From: Zanthoxylum bungeanum | Lineage: Eukaryota; Streptophyta; Magnoliopsida; Sapindales; Rutaceae | Reading direction: 5' to 3' | NCBI GenBank assembly: GCA_019454045.1 | Contig: SKCR01036751.1 | Span: 1,240,001-1,304,000 of the forward strand | DNA length: 64,000 bases | In this document: positions 1 through 11,700 of the stretch, in pieces | Layout: every line of letters begins with the position of its first letter | How positions within the stretch are numbered: position 1 is the first letter of the stretch | Made by a program: the position numbers and the translations under genes | The notes under the pieces: model-generated | The model's database searches: none | Told to the model about the DNA's origin: nothing | What the model saw: only the letters and a program-made list of their open reading frames with translations

Positions 1-211
1 TGATAATCCTAACTATTTAATCTTTATATTGTAATTTTTTATTATTATTATATTATTTTATAACTTATCTCCACTACAACTCCTCGCTATAAAAATAGAG
101 GAACCCCCTTTATATTTCAGTATCAAAATCATTCATTAAGAATCAATAAGAAAAGCCTGCAGCTTTCAAGGTAATCTCTTCTTATATTTCTCTTTACTTA
201 CTTTTATAACA
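1..211 (+). repeat. 5' LTR of Copia A (left edge cut by window)
   Basis: Aligns along its length with 6692-6894. It contains a TATA-like box TATAAAAATA at 88-97 and ends in ...TTATAACA. The next bases (TTATCAGCACGA, about 213-224) sit where a tRNA primer-binding site is expected and partly resemble the usual initiator-Met type; that assignment is tentative. Confidence 0.85.
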
Positions 212-640
212 CGTTATCAGCACGATCTGCTCCTTTCTAAGTTTCTTCACACGCAATACAAAATAAAACCAAAGCTAAATCAACATAAGCAAAAGGTCTA
301 AAGCCAATTCGCTGAAAAAATTAATGCCGAGTACGCCAAAGGCCTGAAACCTTAAGAAGATGAAGTTGATTGCTGCTATTATTTTAAGAACATACGTCCC
401 TGATGATGATAAGTGGATTTGAAAAGCCATGAGCCAAATTTGGCCTGAAGCCAATTCAGATTCACATGCCTCTGTACTTGATGATGATCTCGTGAGATAG
501 CTATTTTAATGGTTTGATGATTATGCCATTTGTGGAGTCATCACGATCATGCCCCAAAGCCAAAAGTGTATGGTTTTGAATGGCTTTGATGATCATGTTA
601 CTTGGCTCTTAAAAAAAGGCATAATTGTGTGGTTGTTAAT

Positions 641-2519
641 TAGAACTGGTACTTTTATTTCAATCCTAAAATTAGAATTCATAGTTCTAATTCAGAACTT
701 GAAGTTCTGAATCTCAATATTAGAACATGTAGTTCTGATTCAGAACCAGAAGTTCCGAATCTCAATATTAGAACCTGTAGTTCTGAATCTCAATATTAAA
801 ATTAGAACTCATAGTTCTGTTCTGAATCTCAATATTAAAATTAGAACTCATAGTTCTGATTCAGAACCTGAAGTTCTGAACTATTAAAATTAGAACCCGT
901 AGTTCTAATTCACAACCTGAAGTTATGAATCTCAATATTAAAATTAGAACCCGTAGTTCTAATTCAGAACCTGAAGTTCTAAATTTTAATCTTAAAATTA
1001 TAACTTGTAGTTATAATTCACCATGTTATTCTTTTATTTATTAATATTTTAACAAATTAATTATTTTTATGAGTATGCTATGTGGTTGCCATTAATTTGG
1101 ATCCTCCATATCATAAAATAAAAACCTGTATCTTTTTTAAATTTATAGTTTATTTAATTTATTTCATAAATTTGGTTAACCATAAGAGAAAATTAGAACC
1201 TTAAGTTCTAACTCATTAATTAATTATTAGATTAGAACCTGCAGTTATAGATCTATAAAATAATATAGAACCTGAAGTTCTATAATTACACTACAATTAA
1301 AGAACTTGAAGTTCTAATCTCAATCAATCAGACTTTAGATTAAAAACTTGCAGTTTTAAATTTTTTATGGAACCTGAAGTTCTGAATCTATAATATCATA
1401 TTTATGAACTTGAAGTTCTAAATATTAATGTTATCAATCAGAAATTGCATTTCTGAAATATAATTCCCTTTTAGAACCTGATGTTCTAAATAATAATGTA
1501 AGAATGGAACTTGAAGTTCTAGGTCAATAAATTATTTTTTAAGAGAACTTGAAGTTCCAAATACGTGTGTAATTTTTGGTTCATACACATTTATGTGAAT
1601 TTTTTTTCGTATTTTTTATTATATTTTATATTTTATTATATCTCTATTCTTTTAAGTTATATTATATATATTATTATTATTGCTGCCAGAAGTTTGCAAT
1701 AATAAAGAGCTAATCAGATCTGAAGTTCGAATGAGCTTTTAATATCAGAACCTGTAGCTCTGAACTATAATTTAAAATAAAATGTGATGTTCTCATAGAA
1801 CACGAAAATCATTTTCTTAATATTCCCAATAGTGAATGTTAACTAACTAACAACTACGTATAGATATAATAGAGAAACTCAACTGCAGTAAAGGAATAAG
1901 GCTATGGTAAGTGAAATTATAACACACTTATAAATACAATTTATAATTTTGCATTACTCTCTTTATATCCATTTTTTATGATAAAATGTTAGATTTTTCA
2001 AATATCCAGAAGATATTTAGTACTTTCAAATATCTTGAAGATATTACTTTGACTTATACAAAAATACAATGATTATGTACTTGATATACATAAAATTGTA
2101 TCTTATTTGTAGATATCATTGATCAACTTTTATGAAGGTTTTTAGAAATCATATAGAACCTGAAGTTCAAAGATATCCGCTGAAATGGTTATCATATCAA
2201 GACATAAGTATATATTTACTATTGGCAATTACAAATAAATTAGAACTTGAAGTTCTTAGTTGTAACTCTTAAAATCAAAATTTCTACATCTATCATTTTC
2301 ATATATGAACCTGAAATTCGGAAAATTAATTATATAAATTAGACTGTAAGTTCTACCATAATTTTTAAATCTAAACCTGAAGTTTAGAGTTATAAATTCT
2401 AAAAGAGAATCCAAAATTTTAGGGAACAAAATAAAATTTGAAATTATAAGTTACAACTTTAAACATTTAGAACCTAAAATTCTAAAGCTTACTGTATCAT
2501 ATATATGAACATGGAGTTC
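641..2519. repeat. Interspersed 15-bp dyad array (AGAAC-N5-GTTCT)
   Basis: About thirty copies of a dyad with consensus AGAAC CTGAA GTTCT (5-bp arms, 5-bp spacer) lie in the non-coding 5' internal part of Copia A. They are densest at 674-1014 and 1195-1558, then sparse to 2519. Spacing is irregular, about 20-40 bp in the dense parts, often separated by a unit like AATCTCAATATTAAAATT. No ORF covers the stretch. Examples: 694-708, 723-737, 864-878, 1301-1315, 2242-2256. Several diverged copies keep symmetry by changing both arms (see findings). Function is unknown. Confidence 0.85.
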
Positions 2520-2892
2520 TATACATGAATTTGAAATTTTTGTTCTGAATGTCTTATTATACTATTTTATTTCATGTGATATAATATTGAGATGTGAATT
2601 CAAACTATATACTTAGAATATACCACTAAGGAAAATAAATATCTCTGGAGGATGTATATTTCCTCTGACACATTTTACAAGAGAGCTTGAAGTTGTGTCT
2701 ACTATAGTAGAACATATTTGGTCTACTATTATTGAGTTTAACTCAACTGTATCTAATTACTTCACAGCAGCTGAAATTGTGAATTGAAAATTATTTTTGA
2801 TTGGAAATACAATATTACTATTCCTTGAAGTGAAGGTAAAATACATATCATATTGGATATGTAAATGTAAAAAAATAGCATGATTTAATGTC

Positions 2893-4116
2893 TGATAAGT
2901 GCATGAAAATGTACTTTAAAACATCACTTATTCAGGTTTATTGTTAAGTAACTAGCATGATATTTCATGTTTTTTTATATATAATTTTCATTATTATGTT
3001 AATTTAGAGAGTGTTAATTATTTAAGTTAATTTAGTAGTTTTTGTTTCTTTTTATAATTTTAGGAAATAAGAAGAGCAAGCCACAAGCTTTGACTAAATG
3101 AGGTGGGCCGAGAGAGAAAGTAACAAAGCTGACCAAGAATTTGAATTGAAATTGGAAATTTGAAGTGGGCCCAAAGCAATCAATAGGGTTTCATACTCTA
3201 TGGTTATTTAAGAACAGAAGCCGCAAGAATTGGAGGGCTCCAGAGGGCTGCGTGAAGCAGCAGCTGCGCAAAAAATAACAAAAAAAATAAATCAACCGAG
3301 AGAAGCAATTCAGCGCAGGAGGAAAAGGAGCAGTGCCGAGAGAGAAGAAATCTGAGCGTAAAGTCGGGACACGGAGCCGTGATGATTCAGAACAATATTT
3401 ATCTCCAATCTCGGGTTATTTTTATTTCTTTTATGGGGAACTAATCCCCTAGGCAAAGCTAGGGATAAACTCTTGTGTTGGATTTTATTATTTATGTTTT
3501 GTTGATTCCTACGAACCTTTTAATTGTTTAATAAAATTAATGGTTGTTATTTTCTATCATCTTTTGATTTATTAATCCAGAAATTATATTTTGTCAAATC
3601 CCATATAGATCCAGTCATGCTTCTTCTATGTGTGGTTTGCGAATTTAATTGTGACTGGTAAAGTTGTTTTGCGTGTTGGTCTTCTGCTGCAGTATTGCCT
3701 GAGGGTATATTGTCGACGTTAGATAGCTCGTAACGATGGCTTTTGTGTGCTGTTAACATAGGGAAAATAATCATTAATTACCTTAGATTTTGAATATGTG
3801 TAGAATTGAATATTTTCCGATTGTTGGTTTGGGATGTGAAACCTTCAATTGTGTAATAAAAAGAATCAATAACTAAATATAGGAGTTCAATGCAAGAGGG
3901 ATTCCCGAAGCTTTGTCATATCTCTCTGCCATTATCATTTATATCTTTTCTTTATTTTATTTATCTTTAATATAATTATCAATTTTTATCGTTTTATTTA
4001 TTAAGTTACCGTTAACATTCTTGATTGAGTGAATCAGTTTCATTGTAACCATCTCTCTGAGGAATCGACACCCCAGCTATACTGCGATAACCGCAAGTCA
4101 TATTTGGGCGTAATCA
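2893..4116. mobile_element. Solo LTR nested in Copia A
   Basis: A 1224-bp block begins TGATAAGTGCATG and ends GGGCGTAATCA. It is flanked by perfect 5-bp direct repeats ATGTC at 2888-2892 and 4117-4121, the hallmark of LTR-element integration. No internal domain or second LTR is present, so it is a solo LTR left by LTR-LTR recombination. The TGATAAGTGCATG start resembles LTRs of large plant Gypsy elements; that family call is a guess. Short ORFs inside (3547-3774, 4029-4271) look fortuitous. Confidence 0.88.
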
Positions 4117-4499
4117 ATGTCCTTACAATAATCATGAATCCTCATGATGATAAAGTAATAAAAATGGATATAACTAACATATTATCTTTTACATATTGTC
4201 ATTTAAATGAGACAATTTTCCTCTCTTTAAAAGAAAGGAAACTTCTTGAAGTAAGCCACACATTTTCTTAGAATTAGTTTATTATGTCTCATTTAGATTT
4301 TCACTCCAGTCATAGCAAAAATGAAGTGTGAATGATAGTTCATTTGCAGCAAATTGTAAATCAATTACATAATGTATTTATACATGCATCAAAAGTTACC
4401 AAGTCACATATACTAATTTGTTAATAACTACTAACCTGGGTGATTGTTCATGTTGAACAATCTAGTGTAAAACATCTAATAGATTATTTGTTCCACATC

Positions 4500-6514
4500 A
4501 GAAGCGTGACAGACCACTTGGTCTAAAGACTATTACTAAGATTAGCGGAAAGAGGAAAATGAGAGATCATGATCATATTGAAAATAATGCTCGAGCAATA
4601 CTATACCCACATCTTCTGAATCACCAGTTCTAGAAGAACTTATAGTCCCTGAAGAGACACTAGCTCCTGAAGAGGCTCACAATCCAAATAATGAGGAAAA
4701 ATCTACAAATTAACTTAGACAAGAGAACTGTGGGATCGAAAGGAAATAATCATCGATAATGTGTTTTCACATATAACAGTAACTACTGAAATTACAAATG
4801 ATTTTGAACCTCAAACTGTGGATGAATGTAACAAAGGCACGAATGGCCTAAATGGAAAGAAGCGATTCAAGCAAAATGGACTTCTTTAGCCAAACATGAA
4901 GTATTTGGACCTGTAGTCCGGACACTTGAAGATGTCAAACCCGTTGGTTACAAATAGGTATTTGTACGAAAACGTAAACGAACATAATGAAATCATTAGA
5001 TATAAAGCGCGACTAGTTGCACAAGGTTTCTCGCAGCTACCAGGTATTGACAACGAGGATACGTATTCTCCAGTGATGGATACCATTACGTTTCGATTTT
5101 TAATCAATTTGACAGTCTCTGAAAGATTGGACATGCGTCTTATTGACGCAGTGACAACATATTTGTATGGGTCACTTGACACTGATATTTACATGAAAGT
5201 CCCCGAAGGATTGAAAATGCCTGAAACATATAAATCAATTGATCGTAAATTGTGTTCAATCAAGTTACAACGATCTTTATATACGGATTGAAACAATCTG
5301 GACGCATGTGGTATAATCGTTGAGTGAATATTTGATGAAAGAATGATGTATAAATTATCCTATCTGCCCATGCGTATTTATTAGAAAGTCCGAAATTGGA
5401 TTTGTCATTATAGCAATATATGTCGATGATATGAACTTAATGGAACTCCTGAAGAGCTTCTCAAAACTGTTGAATATTTGAAAAGAGAATTTGAGATGAA
5501 AGACTTGGGAAGAATGAAATATTGTCTCGGCTTGCAGATCGAGCATAACACTAACAGAGTATTTATCCATCAGTCTGCATATATTGAAAAAATTCTCAAA
5601 CGTTTCAACATGGATAATGCTCATTCATTAAGTACTCCCATGGTAGTCCGATCTCTCGAATCCTAAAAGGGATCAATTTCGTCCTAAAGAAGATAATGAA
5701 GAGATACTTGGTCCAGAAGTATCATATCTTAGTGCAATTGGTGCCTTGCTGTATTTAGCTCAATGCACCAGACCTGATATTGCATTTTCTGTTAATTTAA
5801 TGGCAAGATTTAGTTCTGTGCCAACTCGAAGACATTGGAATGGCATCAAACATATCTTTCATTATCTTCACGGAACTAAAGACTTAAGATTATTTTATTC
5901 AAATGAGCTAACACCAAAATCAGGCATTGTTGGTTACGCTGATGCAGGATACCTCTCTAACCCTCATAAGGTACGTTCACAAACAGGATATGTTTTTACC
6001 TATAATAATACAACAATTTCATGGCGATCTACAAAACAGTCTTTTATTGCTACCTCATCCAATCACTCAGAGATACTTATACTACATGAAGCAAACATGG
6101 AGTATATATGGTTAAGGTCACTTATACATCACATTCAGAGCACATGCAACTTAAATTCTGCCACAGATATTCCAACAGTGATATATGAAGATAATACTGC
6201 ATGTATTGCACAAATCAGAGGATGGTATATTAAGGGAGACGGAACCAAGCACATCTCATCTAAATTCTTTTATACTCATGAGCTCCAGCAGAGATAATAC
6301 TGCATGTATTGCACAAATCAGAGGATGGTACATCAAGGGAGACAGAACCAAGCACATCTCACCTAAATTCTTTTATACTCATGAGCTCCAGCGGAGCAAG
6401 CAAATAAGATCAACCGATAATTTTGCAGACTTATTTACAAAAGCTTTACCGATATCAACATTTGAAAAGCTTGTATATAGTATTGGCATGCGTCGACTTA
6501 GTAAATTATATTGA
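4500..6514 (+). pseudogene. Copia A pol remnant (reverse transcriptase and RNase H)
   Basis: Translated fragments in several frames follow the Copia order. RT begins near 4850, with a recognisable YKARLVAQGFSQ block around 5000-5040. The catalytic YVDDM is encoded at 5419-5433, followed by KREFEMKDLGRMKYCLGLQI from 5478 and TRPDIAF near 5770. RNase H follows, with GYADAGY at about 5934 and the EDNTACI and KHIS blocks near 6187-6260. Frameshifts and stops break it: a stop in KPVGYK-stop-VF near 4954, a shift around 5290-5440, a stop at 5664, and a 103-bp tandem duplication at 6190-6395. No integrase or protease is readable upstream. Confidence 0.85.
6190..6395 (+). repeat. 103-bp tandem duplication inside RNase H
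   Basis: 6190-6292 and 6293-6395 are the same segment repeated head to tail, beginning GATAATACTGCATG, with about half a dozen substitutions. Because 103 is not a multiple of three, the second copy is read in another frame. Confidence 0.93.
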
Positions 6515-6679
6515 TGATGTCTTTCATCAGAGGGAGCATATTCATTGATAGACACAAGTGCATTGTACTCTTTTTCCTTCGACCATGTTTTTCCCACTGG
6601 GTTTTACTGAGGCAATGTTATTCCACTCAGAAGTCAAACAAATTATTATATGACTAAAGTAGTCGTACTCAAGGGGGAA

Positions 6680-6894
6680 TGTTGTAATTTGTGATGATCC
6701 TAACTACTTAATCTTTATCTGTGTAAATTATTATTATATTATATTTGTAACTTATCTCCACCAAAACTCATCGCTATAAAAATAGAGGAACTCTCTTTGT
6801 ATTTTGGTATCAAAATCATTCATTAAGAATCAATAAGAAAAGCATGCAGCTTTCAAGGTACTCTTTTCTTCTATTTCTCTTTACTTTTATAACA
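6680..6894 (+). repeat. 3' LTR of Copia A
   Basis: Starts TGTTGTAATT directly after the purine-rich tract AAGGGGGAA and ends ...TTTTATAACA. TATA-like box TATAAAAATA at 6775-6784. Its mate is 1-211. Length 215 bp, short for an LTR but within the Copia range. Confidence 0.88.
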
Positions 6895-8723
6895 ATTTAA
6901 CAATTATTAACCATAATTTGAAAAAAAATAAATAAATAAAAAAAATAAGCTAAGCACAAAACTAATCACGTGTCCTTTTAAGTCATCTAACATTCATAAA
7001 TTGAATGGTCAAAATACGAAATGTCACAAATAATGGAAAACAATGCTATCTCGTTCAGAAAAAAAAAATTTACTCGATATATCAATTGAACTTCAAATCT
7101 TTAATTTGAAAACTTTGAGATATCAAATCAAGTAATAACGGGAGAAAAAAAAAACGCAATATAATTCTTCGACTTGATGGGCATTTGAAATTACGGACAA
7201 TGCATGCATAGGACATAGAAGTATATAATTTTCAAAGAGCAATAGAAAGCCTCATATAATTTTCAGATATATATATATATATACCCAACAAGGCAAACAA
7301 TATGCAATTTAATTCTACCACATCACCAAAATTCAAAAATAAAAATAATTCATTGTAAGCACAAAATCATTTAATGTGGATACAATATGAGTCTCAATTA
7401 TCTCCAAGAACTTAATTGGTTTTTTTATTTATTTATGTACATGTAATCACTAATCACAGCTGCCACCAGAAGCACCTCTCTCTTTTACCTCCAAATGCAA
7501 CGTTGTCGTCTCCGCAAATCCTCCACAATAACAAGTTTTCAGCTGAAACAGCACATAATGTATTTATATTATTTCATATTTTAATTCACGCAATCATGTT
7601 ATGCACATCAGTTAGTTCAAAAAAAATTCCAGACATTTTATAATCTTTTTCCATGCCTAATATCTAATAGTTAACAGTGTACCAAAAATAGTCTACTGAT
7701 ACAAAATACCAAGATCAATTTAAAGAGATCAGTTATGGGAGAATGTGATGGAACCCTCAAAATCCTTCAACAATTTCAGAACAAAAAACACACAAAACAG
7801 AAGCTAAAATATATTTCCATTCATAAGAAAATCAAACTGAGACAATAACAAGGATAGTTGAAGGTGGTGATAAATCCACCAGCCCATGCACAACAATTGT
7901 GAGGTGTTGGCAGCCTCCCTAGTTTCCCTTCCAATCCAATTCCCAAATTTTCCTAAATGATAGCATATGTAAACAAACAAAACAAAACAAAACATTTCTA
8001 ATTTATATCTAAACCCTAATGACTAAATTGACCAAATTACCCTTCCTTGTTTCCTATTTTACCCATGGGTCTTTACATTACCCATGGTCCTAACAGAATG
8101 CTTAGAACTCACCGATTGCTTACATGACAGATAAACATGCATAGTTACCCTACTTCCATTGATCGGTAAAAAAGGCTACAGAAAACAAATAGAAAACTTT
8201 GCAGAAGGCGTGTCTTTCTACCTTGATAGAGAGAGCTAAAAACCTCAGAATTACTGGTAGATCAGGTGGAAGTATGGAAATTAAAAGTTCCAGAGTAGGA
8301 GCAGAAACAATTCAAGACAAATGTATATGAAGCTAGGAATTAACTCACAACTTTGAAGGAATCAGCATTAAGGTGTAGAAGGCTATCCGCATACTTAGAT
8401 AGTTAACAAAAACAAGTGTTTCATGAATTTATGGTTAGCAGTTAGTTATTTTACGTCATTTACTATACTTAGTAATGTTGAGTCCAAGAGAATAATGATG
8501 CTCACAAATAAATAAATCAATTGAAAAAAAAAAATTTAAAGATGCATACTGTATCTTTCATTAAAAATACAAACATTAACTAAAGAATATCATTGTCTAC
8601 TCTACCCACGAAAGTTCCAATCCTATGTAGGCAGACCAAATAAAATCTATGTAGAACTTCACAAACAAAGAAACATATATGATACTAACTTGCATAATAC
8701 TCGTGTCAAGGATCTTCTAGTTT
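6895..8723. other. Intergenic spacer, 3' side of VIP4
   Basis: AT-rich sequence between Copia A and the VIP4 stop codon. It holds a short (TA)n run near 7268-7283 and several poly-A/T tracts. I see no supported gene; ORFs at 7416 and 7804 lack family features. The end nearest 8723 probably contains the VIP4 3' UTR. Confidence 0.6.
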
Positions 8724-11700
8724 TCATTCCTCATCACTATCATAAACAACTGCCATCCGGCGATGTGTTGGCATCTTCCTTGGAGGAGAGTCCTCATCTG
8801 ACTCGATTCCCCTGCGCTTGAGACTGCTTCCAGAATCCTTTACCTTTTGTTTAGGTTCCTGCAGAAATAACCAAGAAAAAAGATGCTAAAATTAGAAAAG
8901 CAAAACTTATTCTCAACAGTATAACAGTACTAAATCATATCCTCTACATTAGAATAATAAGAACAAAACAAGAAGACACTATCAAGATAATACACAAGAT
9001 GTCTGAGAATATCCATCCAGAAACCCTAGCAGAGCAAGTATTCAATCCCTACTGCACCGCAGGACTAAAGGAAATAACCAACTAACAATTTCCTATCAGG
9101 GATGTGTGTAACTAACAGTTGACCTTAGAATTAGATAAAATTTGAACTTTCAATGTCATTAATTGAACATGTCGAAAACAGGAGTCCAAATTTCAACAAA
9201 ATGTCAAAATTTTCTATGCCGTAATTGCATGAGTAAAGTGAACTCCAGGTGCATTTTTTATATCTACTTATCCATGGTAACTATGCATCCAATAGAAAAA
9301 CCCAAACATTGAAACATTCAAAACATTGACATACCTCAGCCTCCTCCTCATCCTCAGATGCTCTATTCATATCCGGCTCTTCTTCTTCATCTTCTTCATA
9401 ATCCTGTTCTGGCTCCTCAACCCTCTTAAAAGGGGGAGACCTCTCATCTTCCTCACCATCAGTTTCATACTCAGACTCCTCTCTCTCGCTTTCAGAGAAA
9501 TCTACTGGCCGCCGAGATGATTTAGCAGCAGGCAAGGATGACAACTTGTGGGGGATGTCCCTGTGGCCCTGTGGCTGATAACCCAAAGGAAAGGGGATCA
9601 GCAGAACAAAACTTTTATGAAAAAAATTAAAAGGAAATTTACTCAAGAGTTCAACTAGCAAAACCTTCTTGGCATTAATAATACGTTTCTCTGCTCTAAC
9701 TTCGGCTTCCAGTTCTTCCTCAAAGCGGCGGCGAGAACGACGAGAGTCGTGATAGTCTGTTTCATCATCCTGATCAAAATCGAACAAATCAAGAGAATGA
9801 TTCTGGTTTAAACAGATAAAATAGATCAAAAACGATTCCAGAATATGAAAATAAAGACCAACTGTATTGTTCGTATTTTACTCGAAGGTATCAATAAATA
9901 GAAAAGATGAGTCTGCTTAGTAGCATGCTATGGAGAAACATAAATTTCATATACACATACGTATACGTATATATAAACGCATATGAAGTGCAAACCTCTT
10001 CAAGAGCATCCTCCAAATACCCAGTTGAAAGTTGGCGCCTCCTGTCTACAGTTTGTGTGTACTTTCGGCCAACTTTTTCCCTCTTCCGGTTCAGAAGTAC
10101 ATTAGCTCTAATGTTTTGACTTTCAACCTACAAACAATTAGGACAGTTAAAATTGCTTCTCATGGACTGTGTACCAACAAAAACAACCATAATGAAAAGT
10201 AACTTACCCTTTCTTTCTCCTCCTTTTCTCTCTCGGGATCAATGTCAGTAACACAGTTCTTAACCTTATACACCTTTTTATGCCGCGAGTCAACAAGAGC
10301 AGTCAATAGTCTATGTGAATTTGATGACAAGGATGATGGAATGAACCTCATCTTCTTTAAAATTCTTCCTTGTGATTGGAGGATTCCCTGCAATATGACA
10401 TTCAAGAATTCAAGGAAAAAATCTTTACCAATCCAACTTCTCTAATATAAAGAATATGGGAAGCACTGTGCAAGGTTTTCTTCTTCATTTTCAAAAATAA
10501 AAACTGAAAAATGGAAGAAGAGCGAGAGAGGTAGAAAAATGCACTCATAAAGACGATCTCACATGAGATTCAAGAATTATAAAGGCCAAGATTGGAATGT
10601 AAAAATTGAGTTATGGAATTAGAACCAAAAACCAAGATATATAATATGGTTAGTATTTGACACAGTGGGGAACTTCATCTCTCTGCAACAAACATTAAAT
10701 TCTCTGCAAGACCTAAGTTAATAATTGCAATTTAATATAAACAATTTATTTCAATTAGCGTTTCAAGTGTTTTAGGAAACCCGACCTTCTTCCCCCACAA
10801 AAAGGTCTCCGACCAAACCAGTGACAAGAATTTCACTTTCACGGTGAATTTTAGATAGATGGAAGAAGGATACAACCATTGTAGTTTTTGAGATTGCAAA
10901 ATATGGTTATGAAGAAAGCGAGAGACAGAATAAGAAAGAAAGAAGACTGTTCAGAATAGACAGTTTTAAAGGGCTTTAGCTTTGAGTACACATTCAGTTG
11001 GGCAGCATGTGAATCTTAGTCGTTGGTTTTGGTCTTGGTCTTGGTCTCCTCCAACGCCTTAGATCCATGTCTGGACATTTTCCAACATCCAGGAGACCGG
11101 ATGTAAGAAAAAAGAAAAAAGCACACACATGTATCAACCACCTAACTAAAACCATAAGAATCAGATGACGATTATTAAGGGTAAAAAACTGAGACAAGAC
11201 ATAGGTATCAAATAATATTGAAGGTCGACAAATTCTAATCCACATGAAACAACCAAAATCAGAATATGAAGGTCACCTTTAGGGATGGCAACTTTATTCG
11301 ATCCAGCCTGGATCCGGAAGATCTGAATCCGGATTCAAATCTAAATCCGGAAGACCTGAATCCGGATTCAAATCTAAATCCAAATCAGGAAGATCTGAAT
11401 CCGGAATTTCATTTTTAGGATCCGGGTCCGGATTCAAGTGAATCCGGATATAAAATAAGAAAAATGGTAACAAAAATTATTTTTATTTATGATTTTATTA
11501 TAATTTTATACTTAGATTTATATTATTTTAGATAAATTTTAAATTGTATATGTTATTTTAGATGTCAAATTGGTATTGTTTAGTTATGGATATTACTTTA
11601 TTTTATTTTAATTATTTAAAATTAAATAATCTCAAAATAAAAAAGTAAAAATCCAGATACTTTTTGCGGATCCAGATATCCGGGAATCTGCACGGATAAT

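Larger units (their letters stand above)
1..6894 (+). mobile_element. Copia LTR retrotransposon A, decayed, nested-into
   Basis: Two ~215-bp LTRs bracket an internal region that ends in a Copia-order reverse transcriptase-RNase H segment. The left LTR enters the window about 12 bp after its expected start, so the 5' end and any left target duplication lie outside. A polypurine tract (AAGGGGGAA, 6671-6679) abuts the right LTR. The gag, protease and integrase parts are not recognisable: 212-2892 has no long ORF and instead carries a dense dyad repeat. Pol similarity resumes near 4500. A foreign solo LTR sits at 2893-4116. The LTR copies differ at many positions, so the insertion is old. It is certainly non-autonomous now. 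Confidence 0.85.

Noticed and set aside
1..2560. CRISPR-like array suggested by regularly recurring short repeats
   Set aside because: Repeats are 15-bp dyads with irregular spacing inside a plant retrotransposon; the genome is eukaryotic, so a CRISPR reading is excluded.
3547..3774. 75-codon ORF on the minus strand
   Set aside because: Lies wholly inside the solo LTR 2893-4116, with no protein features.
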